From NCBI GenBank assembly GCA_038045265.1, contig JBBSYL010000002.1:1-21456 (forward strand): a stretch of DNA of 21,456 bases. Direction: 5' to 3'. Positions 1-6,187 of this stretch are shown in pieces; position 1 is the first letter of the stretch, and every line of letters begins with the position of its first letter. The notes beneath the pieces were generated by a model. That model saw nothing but the letters and a program-made list of their open reading frames with translations, was not told the origin of the DNA and searched no databases. The DNA comes from SICV01 sp038045265 (GTDB lineage: Archaea > Nanobdellota > Nanobdellia > Pacearchaeales > GW2011-AR1). The translations under genes and the position numbers were made by a program.

Positions 1-126
1 AAAAGGAGGAGACTTGACTATTTAATCATATCCCTTTAAGTAAACAGTATCCTAATAACTATTTAAACATTTATACAATCTCTCCATAACCCTAATAAAC
101 TTTAGTTTATGGGTTCGGCTAAAGAG
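1..126. other. Intergenic edge with a hairpin 3' of aIF2 gamma
   Basis: I see no gene here. The stretch 88-117 can fold into a hairpin (arms AACCC/GGGTT and ATAAAC/GTTTAT, loop TTTA, with a two-base bulge) lying just past the aIF2 gamma stop on the minus strand. No clear T-run follows it, so a terminator role is only possible. AT-rich TATA-like stretches further left on the minus strand could serve a gene outside the window. Confidence 0.35.
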
Positions 127-1317
127 TTACACGATTTCGCCGTAACCAATCAATCTCCAATGCCCAGCCATCTGTCTTGAAATAGCGACATTATCTCCCT
201 TAAAAACAATCGCTGGAACTTTCAAATTAAGTTCTGCTTCGTTTTTCTGCATTCTCTTTACAATGCCCAAGGTCATAGAAGTGTTTATGCTTAACAATAA
301 ACTTTCACTCGCCTTCAAATCCTCTGTCTTTACATGTCCAGATATGCCAAACACCTCTGGGAATAATTGATATTTAATCTTCAAATTAGACACAGATTCT
401 GGCAATTTTCCATAAAGGCCAACAATATTTCCAGCTAGTATATCTGATTTTCCTATAGACATATCCAAGCTAGTCTCTATGCTCATACTTCCTCCAGGAG
501 CCAATTCATGCACTTCCTTGCTTCCCTTAAATAATTTCAAAACCTTAGCATTCAATTTTTTATAATAAATTTGATTAGCTTCCCTGACCGTAATTCCAGG
601 TTTTATTTCTATCTTGTCTCCAGCCTTCAATTTTCCTTGCTTGAGTGTTCCTCCAAGAACTGCTCCCTTCAAATCAGCAGGTTTAGTTCCAGGCCTATTA
701 ACGTCAAAACTCCTAGCAACAATAAAGATGGGCTCTCCAGAATCACTTCTCTCAACTTTTATTTCATTTAATGCTTCATATATCTTATCAAGATTTATCT
801 CTTGCTGAGCAGAGACTGGAATTATGGACACATCATCATACTTCCCCTTAAGTAACTCTTTTATCTCATTATAACTTTTCATTGCCTGCGCCTTATCAAC
901 TAAATCTATTTTATTCTGTACAACAATTAAATTCTTTATTTGTTTAGCTTGTAAAGCCATCAAATGCTCTCTTGTCTGTGGCTTAATTCCTTCATTTGCC
1001 GCAACAACTAATATCGCTGCATCAATTATAGCCGCCCCAGATAACATTGTAGCCATTAACATCTCATGTCCTGGAGCATCAACAAAACTCACATGTCTTA
1101 CAGGAGTTCCACTCTTTGAATTATATCCTTTACCATCTTTATATAAAATTATATCTGCATATCCTAACTTAATTGTAATTCCTCTCTTCAATTCTTGTGA
1201 ATGCTGTGATGCCCACTTCCCACTTAACTTGTAAAGTAATGTAGTTTTACCATGGTCTATGTGTCCTACTATTCCTATGTTCACAGTTTCTAATTTGTTG
1301 TTTTCGTTATCTTTCAT
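127..1317 (-). CDS. eif2g: Translation initiation factor aIF2, gamma subunit
   Basis: GTPase subunit of the heterotrimeric archaeal factor that carries initiator Met-tRNA to the small ribosomal subunit. The G domain is complete: G1 GHIDHGKTT (residues 18-26), G3 DAPGH (80-84), G4 NKID (135-138) and a VSA G5 near 165, followed by the two beta-barrel domains to GYGEIV at the end. About 396 aa, slightly short for the family. Start: ATG at 1317 is preferred over ATG at 1326 because a TATA-like TTTAAA centred near 1343 predicts a leaderless transcript starting there. Odd: the region between G2 and G3 (about residues 55-75), which normally holds a four-cysteine zinc knuckle, has no cysteine, and the whole protein has none. 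Family assignment is very secure. Confidence 0.97.
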   Translation of the reverse strand: MKDNENNKLETVNIGIVGHIDHGKTTLLYKLSGKWASQHSQELKRGITIKLGYADIILYKDGKGYNSKSGTPVRHVSFVDAPGHEMLMATMLSGAAIIDAAILVVAANEGIKPQTREHLMALQAKQIKNLIVVQNKIDLVDKAQAMKSYNEIKELLKGKYDDVSIIPVSAQQEINLDKIYEALNEIKVERSDSGEPIFIVARSFDVNRPGTKPADLKGAVLGGTLKQGKLKAGDKIEIKPGITVREANQIYYKKLNAKVLKLFKGSKEVHELAPGGSMSIETSLDMSIGKSDILAGNIVGLYGKLPESVSNLKIKYQLFPEVFGISGHVKTEDLKASESLLLSINTSMTLGIVKRMQKNEAELNLKVPAIVFKGDNVAISRQMAGHWRLIGYGEIV

Positions 1318-1336
1318 ATAATGCATAAAAAAGGCT

Positions 1337-1347
1337 ATCTTTTAAAG
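1337..1347 (-). promoter_or_regulatory. TATA box of aIF2 gamma
   Basis: On the minus strand this reads CTTTAAAAGAT, centred about 26 nt before the ATG at 1317. That spacing fits archaeal leaderless transcription and decides between the two candidate starts. Confidence 0.5.
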
Positions 1348-1433
1348 TTGGTGGTTACCTAAGGTTGCTCATGATATCTTACCCAATTATTAATCATCTC
1401 TGGAGTAACACCTGCCCAGGGTGCTTCAGAATC

Positions 1434-1730
1434 CTATTTCTCCCCATTATTCCAAGGTAAATCTTTATTAGACACTTCTGAATAAAAACCTAATCTTTCA
1501 AACGGAAATTTTTGCCCATCTAAAAGAGTCCAAAATCCTTCATACTTATATATCAAATCTCCTCTAAGAAATTCTTTGACTCCCTTTTTAGTTCCTACTC
1601 CAACGCAACCTCTAATAAAAATATAATGTGGGAGCTTTGAAATACATTCTCCAGGTCTTACAAGTTCTGTATTAGGTTTAAAATATTTTCCAGAAACTGC
1701 CTCGGCAGCCACTAAAGTTAAATCCTTCAT
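1434..1730 (-). CDS. Hypothetical protein, 98 aa, possibly continuing past a TAG codon
   Basis: I do not recognise this protein. It begins MKDLTLVAAEA and has a mixed, globular-looking composition with aromatic residues throughout (HYIFIRG, YKYEGFWTLL) and two cysteines; no membrane segment. ATG at 1730 fits a TATA/BRE-like GGTTAAATA at 1751-1759, a leaderless arrangement. After the TAG at 1434-1436 the same frame stays open for 24 more codons to a second TAG at 1359-1361, and the extra peptide (DSEAPWAGVTPEMINNWVRY and on) looks like ordinary protein. The gene could be 123 aa with a nonsense change or amber readthrough, or simply end here. Its promoter shares a 36-bp block with the gene at 5979-6122. 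Confidence 0.7.
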   Translation of the reverse strand: MKDLTLVAAEAVSGKYFKPNTELVRPGECISKLPHYIFIRGCVGVGTKKGVKEFLRGDLIYKYEGFWTLLDGQKFPFERLGFYSEVSNKDLPWNNGEK

Positions 1731-1752
1731 GAAACTAAATAATGTTTAAGTA

Positions 1753-1788
1753 TTTAACCTTTGTTGTGATAAAGAAATATATTGTTAA
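1753..1788 (-). repeat. Shared 36-bp promoter block, copy 1
   Basis: About 83% identical (6 mismatches in 36) to 6146-6181, in the same orientation and at the same distance (22-23 nt) from a minus-strand ATG. It contains the BRE/TATA-like AAGGTTAAATA followed upstream by ACAACAA and TTAACAATATA. Its right end overlaps the start of the 233-bp repeat at 1775-2007. Confidence 0.6.
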
Positions 1789-2007
1789 GGGAAAAGTCTA
1801 AGAATATTTTGAAAAAGGTTAAAAAGTAGCATTTTCTATGAAAAGTATGAAAAATAAGACTAAATCTATTAATGATTATATTAAAGAATATTTTGAAGCA
1901 CATCCCAACCAAGATATAGAACATGACAAGGTTGTTGATTACGTCTTTAAGTTTATACCAAAAGCAAGAGACCCTTGGAGAGCGATAAGAATGCTATATC
2001 AAAAGGG
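1775..2007 (+). repeat. 233-bp direct repeat, copy A (promoter and 5' end of HNH gene)
   Basis: By eye this aligns without gaps to 4317-4549 at a constant offset of 2542, with 12 mismatches (about 95% identity). It holds the non-coding lead-in, the TATA-like GTTAAAAAG and the first 54 codons of the endonuclease gene. The two copies are direct repeats bracketing the Lrp and aminomutase-like genes. Identity stops abruptly at 2007/4549. Confidence 0.93.
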
Positions 2008-2011
2008 ATAA
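1847..2011 (+). pseudogene. Truncated HNH endonuclease copy (N-terminal winged-helix part only)
   Basis: An ORF of 54 codons plus TAA that matches the first 54 residues of the intact HNH endonuclease at 4389-4940 with only two substitutions (T5 for D5, I8 for V8). The last three nucleotide differences (in Tyr, Pro and Leu codons) are silent. It keeps its promoter region and stops one codon boundary after the homology ends, losing the wing of the winged helix and the whole nuclease domain. An in-frame ATG at 1838 would add three residues. It might be expressed as a stand-alone DNA-binding fragment, but a remnant of duplication is more likely. It overlaps the last codons of the Lrp gene on the other strand. 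Confidence 0.85.
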
Positions 2012-2961
2012 TAATTTAACTTCTTCTCATAGACAAGAAGTTGCTCAAAATTTCTTATTATATCGGAAAAGTTGCTTCTGATATCTGAAAGCAACACGTG
2101 TAATTCTTTATCATCCCTTACTTCAAACTCAATTTCGGCGTCCCAATTACCTATTAATCTTATATATTGAGTTATATTTTTACTAAATCTGCAAAAATTT
2201 ATCAAATCTTTTTCTCTTTTCTCATCCAAATTCTTAAATGTAAGAAGGATTTTATAATAAGAGTAGCCAATCCTATTCAAATTAAAAGATGTCCTAAAAC
2301 CTTGAATCAGTCCCTCTTCTTTCATTCTTTTAATTCTATAAGAAATAACATCTCGCGTTAAGTTTATTTTATTCATAAGTTCTACAATACTTATTCTCGA
2401 ATTAATAGACATTACTGCTAAGATTTTTTTATCTATTTCGTCCAAATCAATTATTTTCTCAATTTGTTTGTATTTTAATTCCACCCTTTTAGAGGCGTCT
2501 CTAAGATAGTTCCGATTAAATGTAGGAGCACTCTCAATCATAAGAATATTTTTCTCAAGGATATTCCGTCCATAATCTTGAATTATTCTTTGGTATATTT
2601 TATCAAATTCCGATGGCGTCTTTGCTAATACAGAAACTGCCAAATCCCAATTTCCTCTGCAATTAGCAACCCAAATACAGTTCTTATTTTTTATAAAATA
2701 CTCCATTAACTCTTCTTCTTTTTTCAGACTTATATCTTGTAATTTGATATAGATTTTGTAATGAAAATAACCAAGTGCAAGTGTATTTAGAAAAAGATAA
2801 AAATAATTAATTATTCCAGATTTCAAAAGATTATTGATTCTATAATTGACAACTTCTTTACTCAATCCAATTTTTTTAGCGATTTGAGAAGCACTCTGAC
2901 TGCTATCAATATCCAATTCATAAATTATTTTCTTATCTTTCAAATCAATATTCGTACTCAT
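1999..2961 (-). CDS. Lrp/AsnC-family regulator, tandem double module
   Basis: A 320-aa transcription regulator made of two Lrp/AsnC units in a row: HTH at about residues 8-55 (ASQIAKKIGLSKEVVNYRI) with a RAM-like alpha/beta domain to about 150, then a second HTH at about 177-225 (LMNKINLTRDVISYRIKRM) and a second RAM-like domain. Single-unit family members are about 150 aa; doubled forms are known in archaea. It is divergent from the aminomutase-like gene at 3064, with an inverted repeat over its own TATA box, so auto-regulation and control of the neighbour are likely (inference). Its last two sense codons and the TGA lie inside repeat copy A, so the C-terminus was set by the recombination junction. 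Confidence 0.88.
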   Translation of the reverse strand: MSTNIDLKDKKIIYELDIDSSQSASQIAKKIGLSKEVVNYRINNLLKSGIINYFYLFLNTLALGYFHYKIYIKLQDISLKKEEELMEYFIKNKNCIWVANCRGNWDLAVSVLAKTPSEFDKIYQRIIQDYGRNILEKNILMIESAPTFNRNYLRDASKRVELKYKQIEKIIDLDEIDKKILAVMSINSRISIVELMNKINLTRDVISYRIKRMKEEGLIQGFRTSFNLNRIGYSYYKILLTFKNLDEKREKDLINFCRFSKNITQYIRLIGNWDAEIEFEVRDDKELHVLLSDIRSNFSDIIRNFEQLLVYEKKLNYYPF

Positions 2962-2979
2962 ATTCTAGATTAGTTGTAA

Positions 2980-3000
2980 TTAGTATATAAATTTTACTAA
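2980..3000. promoter_or_regulatory. Inverted-repeat operator overlapping the Lrp TATA box
   Basis: TTAGTA and TACTAA are separated by nine AT bases that include the minus-strand TATA (TTTATATAC), centred 27 nt before the Lrp ATG at 2961. A dyad over the core promoter is the usual layout for an auto-repressing Lrp-type regulator. A second TATA-like stretch at about 3027-3045 serves the plus-strand gene. Confidence 0.5.
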
Positions 3001-3063
3001 TATGATAAAAAAATGAATAATAAGTTTATTATATATGTATAAACACTCCTCGCTTAAACATCC

Positions 3064-4278
3064 ATGATGCAAACAAAAACAGAATTAGATATGACCTGGC
3101 AAAATCAATTAGCCACGGCTCTAAAAAGTTATGAAGATTTTGAGCCATATTTTGAGCGTCTTGGAGCTTCTGAAAAAGAACAAGAAGAAGTTAAACAAAT
3201 TCTTACCGCAAATCATACAAGGCTTCCTAGAAAATATTTAGAAAATCTTCTTTGGAGTGTTGAAACAACTTGTAATAATCCAATACTCGATGATTATCCC
3301 TATAGTGAACGAAACAAAACAAAAGAAAGAGAACAAATAAAAGCATTTATTTTACCTAGAAGCGACAGCCCAATATGGACTACTGTTATAGATAAACCTC
3401 TCTTAGGCGAACTAACTAAACCAAAGAGTATTATCAATTCAAAAGCAACTACCTTTATTCATGGAAAAGACGAGTATGATAACGATGCTCTGTTAGGCTG
3501 GACTCAAAAATACGAAGATAGAGGATTACTTAGTCCAATGCATTCTTGTATGGGGCATTGCCAATGGTGCTTTAGACATATGGGTGACAAATACATAGGG
3601 GACGATAATCTAGAAAGAATATTAAAACACATAGAAAAATCAGAAAAAATAAGAGATGTCATTTTGACTGGTGGCGAACCACTTACTTTACCTAATAGTA
3701 AAATAGCTAGAATCTTGGAAAGTCTAAGGAGAATAAACCATGTCAAAACAATAAGATGGCACATAAGAGCTCCCGTATTTATTCCAGAAAGATTTGATGC
3801 AGAGTTGTTAGATATATTGAGAAAATATAATTTACCAGGCAAACCAATGATAGCAATAACTCAATTTATTCATCCAAATGAAATGAGTGAAAGATGCCAA
3901 CTGGCTTGCTATAAGATAGTTAGAGAAGCAGGAGTAGAATTATTCAATCAAGCACCGATTCTCAAGGGAGTTAATGATGAGCAAGAAACTTATGACAGAT
4001 GGAACAGAACGTTATTTGAAAATCACGTGAAACCATACTATCATATTTCAACCATAATTGCAGACGGACATAACAGTAGATTTTATGTCCCACCAGAAAA
4101 AGTTCAAGAATTATATTTCACATATAGAAGCAGGTTCGATGGCTTAGGGGCAGGCACAGTCATAGTACCTTTCATGGGAGATAAAATAACTTCTAATGAA
4201 TTGATTAGAACAATGAAGCGCGGAAGATTTTACTTCAGAAGGACTAAAAAACAAATTTTATCAGACCCAAAAAGATAA
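3064..4278 (+). CDS. Radical SAM lysine 2,3-aminomutase-like protein
   Basis: A 404-aa member of the KamA family, enzymes that move an amino group between C2 and C3 using SAM, a [4Fe-4S] cluster and PLP. The cluster motif CMGHCQWCF (cysteines 162, 166, 169) has the C-x3-C-x2-C spacing, with GGEP at 203-206, GVND (D305) matching one substrate-carboxylate/amine contact of lysine aminomutase, and a lysine in GDK (K374) at about the place of the PLP lysine. The second substrate aspartate, in a QCD segment of true KAM, appears to be replaced near residues 328-332 (HISTII), so the substrate may not be lysine. No acetyltransferase partner (ablB) is adjacent. Start at 3064 or the next ATG at 3067. 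Divergent from Lrp and inside the repeat-bracketed segment. Confidence 0.88.
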   Translation: MMQTKTELDMTWQNQLATALKSYEDFEPYFERLGASEKEQEEVKQILTANHTRLPRKYLENLLWSVETTCNNPILDDYPYSERNKTKEREQIKAFILPRSDSPIWTTVIDKPLLGELTKPKSIINSKATTFIHGKDEYDNDALLGWTQKYEDRGLLSPMHSCMGHCQWCFRHMGDKYIGDDNLERILKHIEKSEKIRDVILTGGEPLTLPNSKIARILESLRRINHVKTIRWHIRAPVFIPERFDAELLDILRKYNLPGKPMIAITQFIHPNEMSERCQLACYKIVREAGVELFNQAPILKGVNDEQETYDRWNRTLFENHVKPYYHISTIIADGHNSRFYVPPEKVQELYFTYRSRFDGLGAGTVIVPFMGDKITSNELIRTMKRGRFYFRRTKKQILSDPKR

Positions 4279-4316
4279 TGCATTGCTAATAATAACTCCT
4301 AATTAATTACTCTTTT

Positions 4317-4549
4317 AAATATATTGTTAAAGGCAAAGTCCAAGAATGTTTTGAAAAAGGTTAAAAAGTAGCATTTTCTATAAAAAGCATGAAAAATAAG
4401 GATAAATCTGTTAATGATTATATTAAAGAATATTTTGAAGCACATCCCAACCAAGATATAGAACATGACAAGGTTGTTGATTATGTCTTTAAGTTTATAC
4501 CTAAAGCAAGAGACCCTTGGAGAGCGATAAGAATGTTATATCAAAAGGG
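4317..4549 (+). repeat. 233-bp direct repeat, copy B (intact HNH promoter and 5' end)
   Basis: Partner of 1775-2007. Here the repeat runs on into the intact endonuclease gene. Its left edge begins 38 bases after the aminomutase stop codon. A TATA-like GTTAAAAAG at about 4360-4368 is centred 25 nt before the ATG at 4389. Confidence 0.93.
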
Positions 4550-4940
4550 TTGGCTTATTCAAGTCAAGAAAGGAGTTTATAGAAGAGATCCAAATTATAA
4601 GGGCCAAGATGTTACCGCTCCATTTCCTAATGATGTTAGAGAACAAATGTTCAAAAGAGATAATTATCGTTGTGTTGTTTGTGGAAATGGTAGACACAAC
4701 GGATATGAAATTCATGCCGACCATATTAGACCACAAGCTAAGGGGGGAACTTCAACTTTAGAAAATGGACAAACATTATGTAGCGAACATAATCTAATGA
4801 AAAAAAGATATGGCGTTATAGAATTTTTAGGCAAGTATTGCAGAAACATGATTGAGAAAGCAAGACAATACAAAGATGCTATAACTGGAAAAATGTTTAA
4901 AGAAATACTTGACGTATTAAAAAAATACAAAGCAGATTAA
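4389..4940 (+). CDS. HNH endonuclease with N-terminal winged helix, probable Type II restriction enzyme
   Basis: A 183-aa protein. Residues 5-66 form a small winged-helix-like domain (DPWRAIRMLYQKGWLIQVKK), followed by an HNH nuclease with a zinc frame: C95-V-V-C98, HADHI (109-113, metal-finger histidine H112), N126 and C131-x2-H134. The tail (145-183) is helical and basic. The downstream gene is convergent with a 4-bp overlap and encodes a DNA methyltransferase, so the pair is most simply a restriction-modification system (inference from context). The winged helix may help target recognition. Leaderless promoter. A truncated copy of its 5' end lies at 1847-2011. An alternative is a homing-type HNH nuclease, which the methyltransferase partner makes less likely. 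Confidence 0.88.
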   Translation: MKNKDKSVNDYIKEYFEAHPNQDIEHDKVVDYVFKFIPKARDPWRAIRMLYQKGWLIQVKKGVYRRDPNYKGQDVTAPFPNDVREQMFKRDNYRCVVCGNGRHNGYEIHADHIRPQAKGGTSTLENGQTLCSEHNLMKKRYGVIEFLGKYCRNMIEKARQYKDAITGKMFKEILDVLKKYKAD

Positions 4941-5722
4941 CTTATTTTATTTTGAGACATCTCACTTTTAACTTTTTCTAATCTATTTTTAGCAGTTTCA
5001 CAATATTCTTTAGATATATCAATATGTGTAAATTTTCTTCCAGTTTTATGAGAAACCACGGCTACAGTTCCAGTTCCACCAAACATATCTAAAATATTAT
5101 TACCTTTATAAGAATAGAACTTTATTAATCGATAAATTAAATCCTCTGGAAACGGTGCTGGGTGTCCGTTTCTCTGTCTTTCAGGTTGTATCTTCCAAAA
5201 GCCATCTGAAAAATCCTTAAATTCTTGAGCAGATATATCTGCTTCTTTAATATTCCCTTCTAGTCTATCGCCATCTTTAGTAAATACTAAAACATATTCC
5301 CAAGAAGGAACTATGTGGGGATTTGCTGGACTCTTCCAACTACCCCATGCCGTTCTTTTAAGCATGGTTTGTTTGTACCATATTATTTCTGTTCTAAATT
5401 TCATACCAAGTTTTCTTAATTGATTTGTAAAGTCATGATGTATGGGAACAAAATCTTTTATGCCCGTAGGAGCAATATTTAGAGCAAATCTTCCACCAGG
5501 AACTAAAACTCTCTGAGTTTCTTTCCAAACTTCATTTAACCAATTAAGATATTCTTGATAATCCATTTTATCATTATGATTATCATAATCCTTACCAACA
5601 TTGTAAGGCGGAGAAGTTATAGCTAAGTGAATACTATCATTAGGTAACTTTCTCATTACTTCTAATACATCTCCGTTAATTATCTTATTTTCAAATTCCA
5701 TGTTTTCACTTTTTTTTATCAT
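4937..5722 (-). CDS. DNA methyltransferase, beta-class (N4-cytosine or N6-adenine)
   Basis: A 261-aa SAM-dependent DNA methyltransferase. The catalytic motif TSPPY (36-40) comes first and the SAM-binding motif DMFGGTGT (212-219) comes near the C-terminus, the order of the beta class; TSPPY is commonest in N4-cytosine enzymes. HPAPFP (187-192) precedes the SAM region. The variable target-recognition region lies between about 85 and 185. It would protect host DNA from the convergent HNH enzyme. Start is uncertain: ATG at 5722 lies inside the zinc-ribbon gene (17-bp overlap), while ATG at 5701 (MEFENKII) follows that gene's TGA by four bases. Either arrangement implies co-transcription and translational coupling with the zinc-ribbon gene. 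Confidence 0.92.
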   Translation of the reverse strand: MIKKSENMEFENKIINGDVLEVMRKLPNDSIHLAITSPPYNVGKDYDNHNDKMDYQEYLNWLNEVWKETQRVLVPGGRFALNIAPTGIKDFVPIHHDFTNQLRKLGMKFRTEIIWYKQTMLKRTAWGSWKSPANPHIVPSWEYVLVFTKDGDRLEGNIKEADISAQEFKDFSDGFWKIQPERQRNGHPAPFPEDLIYRLIKFYSYKGNNILDMFGGTGTVAVVSHKTGRKFTHIDISKEYCETAKNRLEKVKSEMSQNKIS

Positions 5723-5852
5723 TGTTTAAAGGTTTATCCCAATAAGGTGATTTACATTTGGGACAGACTATAGACACTTCTTCGCTCCTAGTTATCCACT
5801 CATGAATACATCTTTCACATTTACATTCATAGACTTTAATCTCTTTTTTCAT
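5706..5852 (-). CDS. Small zinc-ribbon protein leading the methyltransferase
   Basis: A 48-aa ORF starting MKKEIKVYEC. Cysteines 10, 12, 15 and C30-P-K-C33 form two Cys knuckles (YECKCERC and VCPKC), a typical zinc ribbon, with a trailing basic tail. ATG at 5852 is about 28 nt from a TATA (TATATAAAG) at about 5877-5885. It overlaps or abuts the methyltransferase start, so the two form one operon. The role is unknown; zinc-ribbon proteins of this size often bind nucleic acid. It could regulate the R-M system, or be an unrelated small archaeal protein that happens to precede it. Confidence 0.82.
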   Translation of the reverse strand: MKKEIKVYECKCERCIHEWITRSEEVSIVCPKCKSPYWDKPLNNDKKK

Positions 5853-5871
5853 AAACAATTTAAATATTCAT

Positions 5872-5906
5872 ACTTTATATACTTTATTATAGTAATATAC
5901 TATAAA
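5872..5906. promoter_or_regulatory. Promoter and dyad upstream of the zinc-ribbon/methyltransferase operon
   Basis: The stretch begins CTTTATA and ends TATAAAG, a seven-base inverted repeat enclosing AT-rich sequence with overlapping TATA-like elements. The minus-strand TATA is 25-30 nt before ATG 5852. It may be an operator, but AT richness makes chance dyads common. Confidence 0.35.
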
Positions 5907-5978
5907 GAAGCTTCTCTAAAAATTCAAGCCATCAAATTCATGATAATAACACCTCTTTCAAGAACAGAAGTAGATAAA

Positions 5979-6122
5979 TTAAAGCCCAAACTTTTTTAAT
6001 TTTTTATCGACTTGGTGTCTGTCTTCTATAGGTATAAAATCCCAATAGTCCATAAGGACGTTAAAACCTTCTTCATAATTTGGAAGAGAATTTAATTCTT
6101 TATTTGATTTCTCTTTTTTCAT
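5979..6122 (-). CDS. Small hypothetical protein, 47 aa
   Basis: ATG at 6122, TAA at 5979. The protein starts MKKEKSNKELNSLPNYEEGF; the second half (VLMDYWDFIPIEDRHQVDKK) is an amphipathic helix-rich segment ending in a basic KLKKFGL. It looks like a short helical domain that occurs in small archaeal proteins, but I cannot name it. A TATA-like GATTAAATA at 6144-6152 is 22-30 nt upstream, part of the 36-bp block shared with 1753-1788, so this gene and the 1434-1730 gene may be co-regulated. It sits just downstream of S6e on the same strand but has its own promoter. Confidence 0.75.
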   Translation of the reverse strand: MKKEKSNKELNSLPNYEEGFNVLMDYWDFIPIEDRHQVDKKLKKFGL

Positions 6123-6145
6123 ATTAACTTTAAGCAGAGGTAATA

Positions 6146-6181
6146 TTTAATCTTTGTTGTAATCAATAAGTATATTGTTAA
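6146..6181 (-). repeat. Shared 36-bp promoter block, copy 2
   Basis: Matches 1753-1788 with six mismatches, ends exactly in the same TATATTGTTAA on the plus strand, and lies 23 nt before ATG 6122. It contains the BRE/TATA-like segment of that gene. Confidence 0.6.
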
Positions 6182-6187
6182 ACAGAA

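Noticed and set aside
1434..1436. General reassignment of TAG as a sense codon
   Set aside because: cysS and the frame ending at 11881 use TAG where a stop fits well, so at most local readthrough is possible.
5802..5999. 65-codon plus-strand ORF
   Set aside because: Runs through the promoter of the zinc-ribbon gene and overlaps the end of the 47-aa gene; phenylalanine/tyrosine-rich low-complexity composition.
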